From MKUN01 sp964481425 (GTDB lineage Bacteria > Bacteroidota > Bacteroidia > Chitinophagales > Chitinophagaceae): DNA of 64,000 nt. Where the stretch lies: contig CAYZTM010000004.1 of assembly GCA_964481425.1 (NCBI GenBank), positions 1-64,000 on the forward strand, read 5' to 3'. The position numbers and the translations under genes are program-made. The notes under the pieces are model-generated. The model was given only the letters and a program-made list of their open reading frames with translations. It had not been told where the DNA came from and ran no database searches. Below are positions 1 through 7,714 of this stretch, piece by piece (position 1 is the first letter of the stretch; the number at the start of each line of letters is the position of its first letter).

Positions 1-185
1 CATGTTTTACTGTTTTAGGTTCACTTTTTGTGTAAACCTATTTTAGGACAAGACACATGGCTTAACACAAGGGGGAAGTGCGTTGTTATAGGTTCTCAGC
101 GGAGTTTACTTAGGCAACTGAGGCCATCCCATCGGCGTCCTTCGCCGGCACAGGAGGGGAAAGTGTATTTCAGCAAAATTTACTT
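1..185. other. Non-coding left edge with small hairpins
   Basis: No reading frame of useful length crosses this stretch on either strand. Two short stem-loops are visible: CTCAG at 95-99 pairs with CTGAG at 118-122, and CGGCG at 133-137 pairs with CGCCG at 143-147. A looser AGGTT/AAACCT pairing sits near 18-40. I tried to match it to tmRNA, RNase P RNA, SRP RNA and the TPP and cobalamin riboswitches and found no convincing conserved core. It may be the edge of a structured RNA, a repeat, or simply the spacer downstream of rsmI. Function is not assigned. Confidence 0.3.
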
Positions 186-854
186 TTAGTCTTTACCGGC
201 AATAACGACGACGATCTCACCTTTGGGAGGGTGGGCTTCATAATGGCCGGCTAATTCGGCCAATGTGCCTTTTTGTGTCTCCTCGAACATCTTGGTAAGC
301 TCGCGGCAAACAGCGGCCTGCCGTTCAGAGCCGAAATATTGCTGCAGCTCCTGTAAGGTCTTGAGCAAACGGTGAGGCGACTCGTAAAGGATGATGGTAC
401 GCTCCTCGTCTGCCAGCTGTTTCATAGCTGTCTGGCGGCCCTTCTTCACCGGCAAGAAACCTTCGAACACAAAACGGTTGGAGGGGATGCCGGATTGCAC
501 CAGAGCGGGGACAAATGCGGTAGCACCGGGCAGGCACTCGACAGGAATATTATTACGGATACACTCGCGCACCAATAAAAAACCGGGATCGGAAATGCCG
601 GGCGTACCTGCATCAGTGATCAGTGCATATTGCTTACCTGCCTGCAACTGCTCAATAAGGTGTGCGAGCACCTTATGCTCATTGTGCTGGTGATATGGCG
701 TGAGCGGCTTCTGAATATTATAGTGCTTTAACAGCACGGAACTGGTACGTGTGTCTTCACACAAAATACCATCTACCTGCTGCAAGACAGCTACAGCACG
801 GTAGGTGATGTCGCCAAGGTTGCCAATGGGAGATGGTATCAGATAAAGACGCAT
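186..854 (-). CDS. rsmI: 16S rRNA (cytidine-1402-2'-O)-methyltransferase RsmI
   Basis: RsmI transfers a methyl group from S-adenosylmethionine to the 2'-O of cytidine 1402 in the decoding centre of 16S rRNA and belongs to the tetrapyrrole (SirC/CobA-like) methylase superfamily. The N-terminus reads LYLIPSPIGNLGDIT, the family hallmark, followed by CEDTRTS and the glycine-rich DAGTPGISDPG SAM-binding stretch near residue 85; ESPHRL and RELTKMFEE are also conserved in RsmI. At 222 residues it lacks the C-terminal extension of the E. coli enzyme, usual for Bacteroidota as I recall. I start at the ATG at 854 because it places the family N-terminus correctly; an in-frame TTG at 863 would add three residues. 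It is the last gene of the leftward run pssA-purS-rsmI. Confidence 0.96.
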   Translation of the reverse strand: MRLYLIPSPIGNLGDITYRAVAVLQQVDGILCEDTRTSSVLLKHYNIQKPLTPYHQHNEHKVLAHLIEQLQAGKQYALITDAGTPGISDPGFLLVRECIRNNIPVECLPGATAFVPALVQSGIPSNRFVFEGFLPVKKGRQTAMKQLADEERTIILYESPHRLLKTLQELQQYFGSERQAAVCRELTKMFEETQKGTLAELAGHYEAHPPKGEIVVVIAGKD

Positions 855-863
855 AAGCTCCAA

Positions 864-900
864 GCCCTAAAGAGGCTATATACCCAAACCCCTAATGGGG
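864..900. repeat. GC-palindrome repeat upstream of rsmI
   Basis: Two copies of a short palindrome lie in tandem here: an imperfect GCCCTAAAGAGGC (864-876) and CCCCTAATGGGG (889-900). The second sits next to ACCCAAA, exactly the arrangement seen before nuoK, nuoF, nuoD and nuoC farther right. On the coding strand the element ends a few bases before the rsmI start codon. Confidence 0.6.
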
Positions 901-917
901 CTTTAATAATTAAAAAA

Positions 918-1169
918 TCAGCCCTCGACGAGGGTAAAGTCGAAAGACTCCATTACCTGGTTGGCCAGCAGTTTCTTGCAGGCATCGTTCACCAAAGCTT
1001 CTGCTTCAGGCTTGCCTGCTGCCTCGAGGCTGAGCGTGATGTGCTTGCCAATGCGCACCTCCTGCACCTGTGTAAGTCCAAGATTATGCAGGCTGCTACC
1101 CACTGCTTTACCCTGCGGGTCAAGCAATTCTTTAAGCGGCATGATGTTGATATGAGCTGTGTATTTCAT
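918..1169 (-). CDS. purS: Phosphoribosylformylglycinamidine synthase subunit PurS
   Basis: PurS is the small subunit of the three-part FGAR amidotransferase (PurL-PurQ-PurS). It bridges the glutaminase PurQ and the synthetase PurL so that ammonia passes between them in step four of purine biosynthesis. The 83-residue product has the typical PurS layout: an N-terminal strand (residues 2-11), LLDPQGKAV at about 15-23, then SLHNLGLTQVQEVRIGK and a C-terminal helix and strand. The length is that of the family. It starts 9 bases after pssA stops and precedes rsmI, so the three are probably co-transcribed. purL and purQ are not in the window. Confidence 0.92.
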   Translation of the reverse strand: MKYTAHINIMPLKELLDPQGKAVGSSLHNLGLTQVQEVRIGKHITLSLEAAGKPEAEALVNDACKKLLANQVMESFDFTLVEG

Positions 1170-1178
1170 TTTCCTATT

Positions 1179-1943
1179 CTATGCATTTGCAGTTTCTGTG
1201 CCGGCGGGCATCTTATAGACCAGCGACAAAATGATGTACAATATGAAGGCCAAAGGTATGGCAGCTATTTTTAAAAAGGGTGCTGCAGCCAGTGTCACGA
1301 CGGTCAGGGTAATATGGGGCCACTTAAGCGGCACCAGCTTGAAGAACCTGATGCGTGATACCATAAGCCAGCAAAGCACGGCTATTATGATGTAGATAAC
1401 GGTAACGTTCTGCAACCATGTGGCCAAATTAAAGGGGTTGTACCAGACCAACAGCGGAAATGAGGCCACAAAAACACCCACAGCAGGTGTAGGCATGCCC
1501 ACAAAATAGGAACGCTGTGCAGTGGTGGTGATATTGAACTTAGCCAGCCTGAGCGCTGCAAAACATGCGAGGAGAAATGCAGGCGCAACAGAAAGCATGC
1601 TGACATCGAGGGCCCCCTCCTGCTTCATGTAAGCTGTCCACAATAATTTGAACAATATCATGGATGGAGCTACACCGAAGCTAACCACATCGGCCAGGGA
1701 ATCGAGATCCTGACCAACGGGAGAAAAAATATTGAGTGCCCGTGCAGCAAGCCCATCGAGCAGATCACAAAGCGCAGCAATAAAAATGAACAAGCTACCC
1801 AGGTACACCTGCTCCAATGCTGAAACGAGGTACTGATCGCCATAGATGTTGGTCCAGAATGGCTGGAGGCTAAGCGTAAAAGCAATGGCAATGCAACCGC
1901 AAAAAAGGTTGGCTACCGTAAGCAGGTTGGGTAAGTGCTTCAT
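1179..1943 (-). CDS. pssA: CDP-diacylglycerol-serine O-phosphatidyltransferase
   Basis: This inner-membrane enzyme makes phosphatidylserine from CDP-diacylglycerol and L-serine, the first step toward phosphatidylethanolamine. The CDP-alcohol phosphatidyltransferase signature D-G-x2-A-R-x8-G-x3-D-x3-D is complete: D63, G64, A67, R68, G77, D81 and D85, the aspartates being the metal and catalytic residues. The protein has 254 residues and about seven or eight hydrophobic segments. The start MKHLPNLLTVANLFCG is typical of PssA. The family also includes phosphatidylglycerophosphate synthase, but the N-terminus and length favour PssA. The downstream decarboxylase gene psd is not in the window. It heads the run pssA-purS-rsmI. 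Confidence 0.9.
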   Translation of the reverse strand: MKHLPNLLTVANLFCGCIAIAFTLSLQPFWTNIYGDQYLVSALEQVYLGSLFIFIAALCDLLDGLAARALNIFSPVGQDLDSLADVVSFGVAPSMILFKLLWTAYMKQEGALDVSMLSVAPAFLLACFAALRLAKFNITTTAQRSYFVGMPTPAVGVFVASFPLLVWYNPFNLATWLQNVTVIYIIIAVLCWLMVSRIRFFKLVPLKWPHITLTVVTLAAAPFLKIAAIPLAFILYIILSLVYKMPAGTETANA

Positions 1944-2031
1944 GAGATGCCAAAAATAGTAAATAGTAGATAGTAAAAACAGGAAAGCAATAAGCGTAAT
2001 GAAAATTTGTCATATAAAATAAAGCGAGACG

Positions 2032-2390
2032 CCCGTAAAGTGTCTGACGGGGCGGAACGGTGCTGACGCTATCGGGGAACGGATGGGACAGGTCGCTCCT
2101 ACGGAGCTGCAAATATCGTTGCGCATATAATGCTATAAACAGGAAGCCCCGAAGGGGCCGCATCAGTAAATCGAATGAGGCTTGACTTCAAGCGTATGTA
2201 ACGCGCCTGACCGTTTCAAGCGGTACTGAGATTATCCGTAATGGATGGGACAGGTCGCTCCTACGGAACTGCAAATATCGTTGCGCATATAATGCTATAA
2301 ACAGGAAGCCCCGAAGGGGCCGCATCAGTAAATCGAATGAGGCTTGACTTCAAGCGTATGTAACGCGTTTGACCGTTTCAAGCGGTACTG
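2032..2390. repeat. Tandem 162-bp intergenic repeat
   Basis: Two 148-bp direct copies (2081-2228 and 2243-2390) are spaced with a period of 162 bp and differ at only about three positions. To the left, 2032-2080 resembles the last third of the unit plus the linker, so it looks like a decayed third copy. Each unit holds a GCTCC-TAC-GGAGC hairpin (spoiled by one base in the second copy) and a GCCCCGAAGGGGC hairpin. The array fills the 450-bp gap between the amidohydrolase stop (2397) and the pssA start (1943). No gene is seen in it. Palindromes of this CTCCTACGGAG kind recur in Bacteroidota intergenic DNA, by recollection. Confidence 0.9.
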
Positions 2391-2396
2391 GCACTA

Positions 2397-3566
2397 TTAA
2401 ACGATGCGCTTCGCTACGGGTTTTTTGCTGCTGTGCTCCAAGCCGGTGACCTGAACAATGCCCGGGCGTTTTCCTGTCTCTATTGTGCCGATCTTATCCT
2501 GCATTTGCAAAGCGGCAGCGCCGGAAGATGTGGCCCAGCGAAGCAGTAAGCCCCAGTCGAGGCCGGGGTAATGCTCCTTAATGGTGTATAGCTCAGAAAG
2601 AACACAGAGCTGATGATTGGAGGTGAGGCTATCCGTACCGATACATATGTTCTTTGCATACTGCAACAGCATATCGATATCCGGCAGCCGGTCCTCAATA
2701 TATTTATTGGCATTGGGGCAAAGACACCAGTACACCGCAGGAAAATGCTCCTGCGCAAACTGTATGTCGGAAGGAGTAGCAAAGGTGTTGTGCACGAAAA
2801 TAAACGGATGTGCGGCGCCAAAATAAGGCAGGTAGGTCTGTAAAGGTGACTTGCCGGAGGGCTGGAAAAATGAAGTATCGATATTAAGTGCCGCCAAGAG
2901 ATCGTTCACTGCACCTGTTTTGTCTTTATAAAAACTTAGCTCGGCAAGACATTCTTCGTTATGAATGGAAATGATCGCACCAGGGTCAAATGCATCGATC
3001 AGGCGGAACAGAGCGGGAGATACCGAATAGGGCGCATGGGGTACGATGGACTGGCGCAGCATCGCATGACTGCCTTGCTGTGCTGTATATGCTTCATATA
3101 CCTTTTGAGAGAAATCAAGCATCTGCTGCGCGCGCTCTTCGGTAAAACCGAGGCATTCCACGAAGGTGTGGATGTGCAATTTATTCAAGGCACGGATGTC
3201 AAGGGTATCAGGACTATTAGCGATGTCGCCCACTGCTACCACACCATGCTCCAACAACTCGTTATATGCTGCATGGCGGGCCAATGATTTTTGTTCGACG
3301 GTGAAATTCTCCCGCTTGCCTATTACCTGCAGCAGGAAATGCATCAAGCCTGTGCCCTCGCCAACAAGGCCTTTCATATGCGATAACTCAAGATGACAAT
3401 GAGCGTTTACAAAACCGGGACAAAGGACGCCTTCGTAATGCTGTACCCCAGGGGCCTCGTGGTCATCATGCAAGGCTATGATGGTGCCATCATCATCCAG
3501 CTCTATTACGGTGCCCGAAGGCAACCACCGGTGTCCATTATGTATTGCCGGGGCAGTAAGCAGCAT
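2397..3566 (-). CDS. Amidohydrolase-superfamily protein (ATZ/TRZ-type deaminase or chlorohydrolase family)
   Basis: This is a metal-dependent hydrolase of the amidohydrolase superfamily, 389 residues, TIM-barrel type. The metal-binding HxH is at residues 56-58 (PGFVNAHCHLE), a further ligand histidine lies in ISIHNEECLAE near 220, and the catalytic aspartate is in IGTDSLTSN near 315. This pattern with a single-metal site is typical of the ATZ/TRZ, guanine deaminase and aminofutalosine deaminase group, so the substrate may be an amino-purine or a similar amine. The exact substrate cannot be told from sequence. Aminofutalosine deaminase (menaquinone synthesis) is one option, untested here because no other futalosine genes are present. 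The gene lies 3 bases downstream of the pseudouridine synthase and is probably in one transcript with it. Its stop is 6 bases from the tandem repeat. Confidence 0.8.
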   Translation of the reverse strand: MLLTAPAIHNGHRWLPSGTVIELDDDGTIIALHDDHEAPGVQHYEGVLCPGFVNAHCHLELSHMKGLVGEGTGLMHFLLQVIGKRENFTVEQKSLARHAAYNELLEHGVVAVGDIANSPDTLDIRALNKLHIHTFVECLGFTEERAQQMLDFSQKVYEAYTAQQGSHAMLRQSIVPHAPYSVSPALFRLIDAFDPGAIISIHNEECLAELSFYKDKTGAVNDLLAALNIDTSFFQPSGKSPLQTYLPYFGAAHPFIFVHNTFATPSDIQFAQEHFPAVYWCLCPNANKYIEDRLPDIDMLLQYAKNICIGTDSLTSNHQLCVLSELYTIKEHYPGLDWGLLLRWATSSGAAALQMQDKIGTIETGKRPGIVQVTGLEHSSKKPVAKRIV

Positions 3567-3569
3567 GTT

Positions 3570-5243
3570 CTATTGGCTCTTGAAATGTTTCAAATGAATG
3601 ATCTCCCGATCGGTAAGGAAGCGCCATTTGCCGCGTGGCAGGTTCTTTTTAGTGAGTCCTGCGTACATTACCCTGTCGAGCTTTTCGACAGTGTAGCCCA
3701 GCGACTCAAATATGCGGCGCACAATACGGTTCTTACCGCTGTGTATCTCAAGCCCTATCTCGTCCTTTTTCTCGAGGTAGGCCATCTCATCTACCTGTGT
3801 TTTGCCATCTTCCAGCTCTACACCCTCCATTATTTGATCGAAATGGGCTTTGGTGAGGGGCTTATCGAGGGTGACATGGTAGACCTTCTTCATCATGTAA
3901 CTGGGGTGAGATAGCTTCTGGGCAAGATCTCCATCATTGGTGAGCAGCAACAAACCGCTGGTATGCCTGTCGAGGCGGCCAACGGGATATACCCTTTCAT
4001 CCTCTATGTCTGTAAGCAGGTCCATGACCGTCTTGCGGCCTTCGGGATCATCTGTAGTAGTGATGTAGTCCTTAGGTTTGTTCAGCAAAACATAAACCAG
4101 GTTTTTCTGAAGTTTGAGCTTTTTACCGGAAAGCGTGACCAGGTCGGAAGGTACTACCTTATGACCGGGGTCCATAACCAACTCACCGTTCACCTTGACC
4201 TTTCCTTTTTTAACCAGTTCGGCTGCATCGCGACGGCTACATTCACCACTATGGGCAATGTATTTATTTAGGGGCATAAGATCGCCAGACTTCTTCTCCA
4301 CCACTTCTTCCACGTCATCGTCCATATCCTGTTCGTCCTCGATGTCCATTTGCTCAAATTTCTTTTTGGCACGGTCATCATCAAATTTTTTCTTCCCCTT
4401 GGGCTTGCGCTCCTGTTTGGCATTGGCTATGAAGCCGCGTATGGGTTTATCCTCTTCAAGCGATTTAGTGAAACCTTCCAATTCGCTCACTATCTTTTCT
4501 ACCTTATCTTTCTTCGGTTCCGGTTTAAAAATATCATCGCCAAACTTCTTCTCCTTCAGGGGTTTTGCTGATCTTTTTACAGCCTTATCACCAAATTTTC
4601 CTGCCGGCTTGTCCTCTTTATCAAATTTCTTCCTGAAAGGTTTATCATATTTTCCGCCGGATCTTTCATCAAACCCCTCACGTTTTTTATACGGCTTGTC
4701 GAATTTTTTAGCCGGTTTTTCTTCACCGTCGAATTTCCTTTTAAAAGGCTTATCAAACTTCTTACCGGAGCGATCGTCACTATCCTCGCGCTTTTTGTAC
4801 GGGCGGTCAAACTTCTTACCGGGGCGATCATCACTATCCTCACGTTTTTTGTAAGGACGATCAAACTTCTTACCGGGGCGCTCATCACTATCCTCGCGTT
4901 TTTTGTACGGGCGGTCAAACTTCTTACCGGGGCGATCATCACTATCCTCGCGCTTTTTGTAGGGGCGGTCAAACTTCTTACCGGGGCGCTCATCGCTATC
5001 CTCACGCTTTTTGTAGGGGCGGTCAAACTTCTTACCGGGTTTATCACTGCTGTCGAACTTCTTTTTAAAGGGTTTATCGTCATTACCTGCCCGTTTCTTA
5101 AAGGGGCGGTCAGCAGCATCGCCATCTTCCCCTCTTTTGGGGAATTTGCCTCCCGGACCGGCAAATTTGCGGCCTGAAGACTTATTATATGTGTTGCCGG
5201 CGGCTTTCTTTTTAAAAGGGCCCTGCGATCTGCGTTTTTCCAT
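3570..5243 (-). CDS. RsuA/RluB-family rRNA pseudouridine synthase with repeat-rich basic N-terminus
   Basis: It isomerises a uridine in rRNA to pseudouridine. The enzyme occupies the C-terminal 240 residues of 557: an S4 RNA-binding domain at about 323-380 (LNKYIAHSGECSRRDA) and the catalytic domain with VGRLDRHTSGLLLLTNDG, where Asp425 is the catalytic aspartate. KNRIVRRIFESLGY near 504 is typical of RluB/RsuA. The N-terminal 320 residues are extremely charged and built largely of an 18-residue unit of the type FDRPYKKREDSDDRPGKK, five nearly identical copies plus decayed ones (residues 67-200), then an acidic stretch near 300-315. It is likely disordered and RNA-binding, by inference. RluB (23S) is favoured over RsuA (16S), but the choice is uncertain. 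ATG at 5243. Confidence 0.9.
   Translation of the reverse strand: MEKRRSQGPFKKKAAGNTYNKSSGRKFAGPGGKFPKRGEDGDAADRPFKKRAGNDDKPFKKKFDSSDKPGKKFDRPYKKREDSDERPGKKFDRPYKKREDSDDRPGKKFDRPYKKREDSDERPGKKFDRPYKKREDSDDRPGKKFDRPYKKREDSDDRSGKKFDKPFKRKFDGEEKPAKKFDKPYKKREGFDERSGGKYDKPFRKKFDKEDKPAGKFGDKAVKRSAKPLKEKKFGDDIFKPEPKKDKVEKIVSELEGFTKSLEEDKPIRGFIANAKQERKPKGKKKFDDDRAKKKFEQMDIEDEQDMDDDVEEVVEKKSGDLMPLNKYIAHSGECSRRDAAELVKKGKVKVNGELVMDPGHKVVPSDLVTLSGKKLKLQKNLVYVLLNKPKDYITTTDDPEGRKTVMDLLTDIEDERVYPVGRLDRHTSGLLLLTNDGDLAQKLSHPSYMMKKVYHVTLDKPLTKAHFDQIMEGVELEDGKTQVDEMAYLEKKDEIGLEIHSGKNRIVRRIFESLGYTVEKLDRVMYAGLTKKNLPRGKWRFLTDREIIHLKHFKSQ
4761..5045 (-). repeat. In-frame 54-bp tandem repeats in the pseudouridine synthase gene
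   Basis: About five copies of a 54-bp unit sit head to tail with exact 54-base spacing; TCAAACTTCTTACCG recurs at that interval on the plus strand. They encode 18-residue units differing mainly by D/E exchange. Flanking copies (about 4640-4760 and 5046-5080) are more diverged. The repeats are coding and in frame throughout, so they are a protein repeat, not an intergenic array. Such near-identity invites copy-number change by slippage or recombination. Confidence 0.93.
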
Positions 5244-5269
5244 CGGGACAAATAATTTCGAATAGTCGG

Positions 5270-5277
5270 CAAAGGTA
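5270..5277 (-). promoter_or_regulatory. Candidate -7 box for the pseudouridine synthase gene
   Basis: On the minus strand this reads TACCTTTG, a full match to the Bacteroidota -7 consensus TAnnTTTG, 27 bases before the ATG at 5243. No clean TTTG -33 box was found at the usual 17-23 base distance, so the call rests on one box. Confidence 0.35.
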
Positions 5278-5376
5278 CGATTAAAAGCCCGATGAAGGGG
5301 AGATAATGGGCAAAGCAGGATTTTAGTTGTTTTTTTGCCAAAGGCAGGGCGTTATTCAAAATTTTTCAGGCCCTGC

Positions 5377-5406
5377 TGTAACTTTTTTCCCGAGACCACG
5401 ATTTAG
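5377..5406 (+). promoter_or_regulatory. Candidate ECF-type promoter of the sigma-factor gene
   Basis: TGTAAC (5377-5382) followed after 16 bases by CGATTTAG (5399-5406) resembles the -35/-10 layout recognised by extracytoplasmic-function sigma factors, suggesting the sigma gene promotes its own transcription. The predicted transcription start would fall only a few bases before the ATG at 5414. Just upstream a 7-bp stem, GCAGGGC (5344-5350) with GCCCTGC (5370-5376), ends where the -35-like box begins and could affect it. This is inference from pattern alone. Confidence 0.35.
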
Positions 5407-5413
5407 ATAGTGA

Positions 5414-5896
5414 ATGGAGCTTAATGATTACAATGAATGCGTACATCAATGGGCAGACCCGCTTTTCAGATTTGCCTGTAAGTGTACAGGGCATGAAGAG
5501 GATGCACGCGATATTGTACAAGGCAGCTTCGAAGTATTGTGGCAGAAACGCAGGGATGTGCTGCCAGAAAAAGCAAAATCCTTCCTGTTCCAGGTAGCCT
5601 ACAGGCAGTCGGTAGATAACTACCGGAAGAAAAAAAGGATCAGCTACAAAGAAGTACTTGAAGACAAGGAAAGCATCAAGCCCGGAAACCCTGATCTGAA
5701 AAGAGTGCTGGAGCGCGCGCTGGCACAATTGGATGAACAGTCGAGGGCACTGGTGCTGCTGAAAGACCAGGAAGGTTACCGGTATGAAGAGATAGCCCAG
5801 ATAACCGGGCTAAGCGACAGCCAGGTAAAAGTGTACCTGCACCGCGCGCGGAAAACACTGAAAGAGTACCTGGTAAAAGTGGAATATATTATATAA
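5414..5896 (+). CDS. ECF-type RNA polymerase sigma-70 factor
   Basis: A small alternative sigma factor of 160 residues with only regions 2 and 4. Region 2 spans about residues 10-70 (FRFACKCTGHEEDARDIVQGSF, then SFLFQVAYRQSVDNYRKKKR). Region 4 spans about 95-155 with YRYEEIAQITGLSDSQVKVY as the helix-turn-helix that reads the -35 element. The gene directs RNA polymerase to a small set of promoters, probably including its own. It is followed after 11 bases by a single-span membrane protein that is the likely anti-sigma factor, then by an outer-membrane protein that may be the sensor or target. It is divergent from the pseudouridine synthase gene. The specific regulon is unknown. Confidence 0.93.
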   Translation: MELNDYNECVHQWADPLFRFACKCTGHEEDARDIVQGSFEVLWQKRRDVLPEKAKSFLFQVAYRQSVDNYRKKKRISYKEVLEDKESIKPGNPDLKRVLERALAQLDEQSRALVLLKDQEGYRYEEIAQITGLSDSQVKVYLHRARKTLKEYLVKVEYII

Positions 5897-5907
5897 AATA
5901 CAGCGCT

Positions 5908-6714
5908 ATGGTGAACATGGAGAATTACGAGGAATACCTGCTGCTGCACGCCGATGGCGAGCTGAGCGAGGCTGATGAAAATGCACTGGATGCTTTCCTG
6001 GACGAGCACCCCGAACTACGCCACGAACAGGAACTATATATGGCCACGAAACTACCTGCAGACACTAGTATGGTGTATGAAGGCAAGGAGCAACTGCTAA
6101 AGAAACCGGGCCGGGTAATGGTACTGAAACAGTGGCGTAGCTATGCGGCAGCGGCAGGTATCGTACTGGCAATGGTACTGGTATGGAAATGGCAAAGGCC
6201 TGGGCAAACCACGATCAATATAGTGCAGGTAAATAATAACAAAACCATTATAACAGCCCCGACAGACACAGTCACGAGAAAACAGAAGACCGAAGAAGAC
6301 CATATTGCAAGTACCGGGACCCGGGAACACATAAATGAGCCACATCCTCCATTACAAACCAATCCTAAAACCCATCACTATGTAAACCCAAAGCAGGAAA
6401 ACCTGCCCGAAACGGAAGCCCTGGCAACCCTCGACGTACTGCCCGTCAAGGCAATGCCGGAAGCACCCGTTCCGGAAGCGCCTAAAGCTATAAGCGTAGA
6501 AGTGCCCCGCGTGCAACTGCCTGCACCTGAGGCGAAAGAAAACGTGAGCGGTGCCCTGCTGGCAAGACTGCCCGTAAAAGAGGAAAGCATAGGCACCCTG
6601 GCAAGTGCAGTAAATGACAAGCTTGAAAAAGTGCGTAACATAAAAGACAATATCAAAAACACAGACCTATCCGTAAGGCTGGGAAACAGAGAACTATTTG
6701 TAGTAAGATTTTAA
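5908..6714 (+). CDS. Probable anti-sigma factor, single membrane span
   Basis: A 268-residue protein with an acidic cytoplasmic N-terminus (about residues 1-76, MENYEEYLLLHADGELSEAD), one transmembrane segment (about 77-94, AAAAGIVLAMVLVW) and a long proline- and glutamate-rich periplasmic part ending VSVRLGNRELFVVRF. The N-terminus resembles the anti-sigma domains that hold ECF sigma factors at the membrane; no HxxxCxxC zinc motif is present. Its place directly after the sigma gene supports the role. A later ATG at 5917 (MENYEEY) is an equally possible start. It is not a FecR family member by any motif I can see. Function is inferred mainly from gene order and topology. Confidence 0.65.
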   Translation: MVNMENYEEYLLLHADGELSEADENALDAFLDEHPELRHEQELYMATKLPADTSMVYEGKEQLLKKPGRVMVLKQWRSYAAAAGIVLAMVLVWKWQRPGQTTINIVQVNNNKTIITAPTDTVTRKQKTEEDHIASTGTREHINEPHPPLQTNPKTHHYVNPKQENLPETEALATLDVLPVKAMPEAPVPEAPKAISVEVPRVQLPAPEAKENVSGALLARLPVKEESIGTLASAVNDKLEKVRNIKDNIKNTDLSVRLGNRELFVVRF

Positions 6715-6727
6715 AAAACACGACACG

Positions 6728-7546
6728 ATGAAACTAATATATTGCCTACTGGCCACTATACTGCTGACAACAACAGCAATAGCACAAGAGAAAAAAGACA
6801 GTACCGCCTCGGATAAGAAGAAGGGTAAAAACCTCACTTTGGGAATGGACGGCATAAAAATAACGGATAATGACACGTCCAAGGAAGAAAAAGCTTTTGA
6901 TGTAGAAGTAGGGGTTGTAGATGTGGGTGTGAATACGCTACAGGATAAGACGGCTTATAGCAATGCAGCCACACAAAGCTTCCTGAACGTGCCTAATGAC
7001 CAGAAGAACAGCAACCTGTTCAGCCTGCAGAATGCCAAATCGATAAATGTGAATGTATGGCCTGTATTACTGAAATGGCGTCCTGTGAAAACAGAACACC
7101 AGAAGGTGTACCTGTACAGCGGACTGGGATTACAGATGTACAATTTCCGTTTCACTAAAGATATCAGCTACCTGAACAAGACCAGCCCGGAAGTGTATAT
7201 GGACAGCATATCGTTCTCGAAGAACAAACTGGGCCTTACCTACCTGAGTGTACCGCTGGGCTTCACGCTAAAAACAAAACTGGCACCTAAAGCCTGGCTG
7301 GTATATGGCGCGGGTATAACAGGCGGCTACCGGCTCAGCTCATGGACCAAACAGATATCAGGAGAAAGGGGTAAACAAAAGAACCACGACAGCTTTAACT
7401 TCAATGACTTCAACAGTTGCGTGACCGGTGAAATAGGTGTCGATGGATTGATAAGGTTGTATGTATCGTACCAACTCACCTCGCTGCAAAAGACAGCACT
7501 GGACCAACACCCTCTTTGTATCGGTATACGGATAGGAGGAGTGTAA
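6728..7546 (+). CDS. Secreted outer-membrane beta-barrel protein
   Basis: The 272-residue product starts with a clear signal peptide (MKLIYCLLATILLTTTAIA, cleaved before QEKK) and continues with a charged linker (about 20-60) and then alternating amphipathic strands such as SINVNVWPVLLKWRP, KVYLYSGLGLQMYNF and LTYLSVPLGFTLKTKL, ending CIGIRIGGV. This is the pattern of a small outer-membrane barrel of the PorT/OmpA-like group. It follows the anti-sigma-like gene by 13 bases, so the three form one operon, and it may be the envelope component that the sigma/anti-sigma pair monitors or controls. Ligand and exact family are not identified. A hairpin terminator follows. Confidence 0.7.
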   Translation: MKLIYCLLATILLTTTAIAQEKKDSTASDKKKGKNLTLGMDGIKITDNDTSKEEKAFDVEVGVVDVGVNTLQDKTAYSNAATQSFLNVPNDQKNSNLFSLQNAKSINVNVWPVLLKWRPVKTEHQKVYLYSGLGLQMYNFRFTKDISYLNKTSPEVYMDSISFSKNKLGLTYLSVPLGFTLKTKLAPKAWLVYGAGITGGYRLSSWTKQISGERGKQKNHDSFNFNDFNSCVTGEIGVDGLIRLYVSYQLTSLQKTALDQHPLCIGIRIGGV

Positions 7547-7660
7547 CCCATTAAGTAAAAAATCAAAAGGGAAAAGCCAAAACTAATGGCCTCGCGTCAA
7601 CAACCGTTTGGTATGCAGGATATAGATGCGGGAGGTCCGGAGGCAAAGCCAATAAAAGAG

Positions 7661-7693
7661 ATGCGCCACACTGCTGATGTGTGGCGCATTTTT
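7661..7693. terminator. Bidirectional hairpin terminator between barrel protein and nuoN
   Basis: ATGCGCCACA (7661-7670) pairs perfectly with TGTGGCGCAT (7680-7689), followed by a T run on the plus strand. It lies between convergent transcripts: the sigma operon arriving from the left and the nuo operon arriving from the right (nuoN stop at 7715), and can serve both. Confidence 0.8.
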
Positions 7694-7714
7694 ATATAAA
7701 CAATCTTTGTTCGA

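Noticed and set aside
1..185. tmRNA, RNase P RNA or riboswitch
   Set aside because: None of their conserved cores is present; only weak hairpins are seen.
2032..2390. Insertion sequence or mobile element remnant
   Set aside because: No transposase frame or target-site duplication is visible; it is a short intergenic tandem repeat.
4761..5045. CRISPR-like array
   Set aside because: Units are contiguous, without spacers, in frame and coding.
4577..5359. Repeat-rich second frame in the pseudouridine synthase region
   Set aside because: It comes from reading the 54-bp repeats in another frame; the true product carries an intact S4 and catalytic domain.
5908..6714. FecR-type anti-sigma factor
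   Set aside because: No FecR domain residues are recognisable after the membrane span, and the downstream gene is a small barrel, not a TonB receptor.
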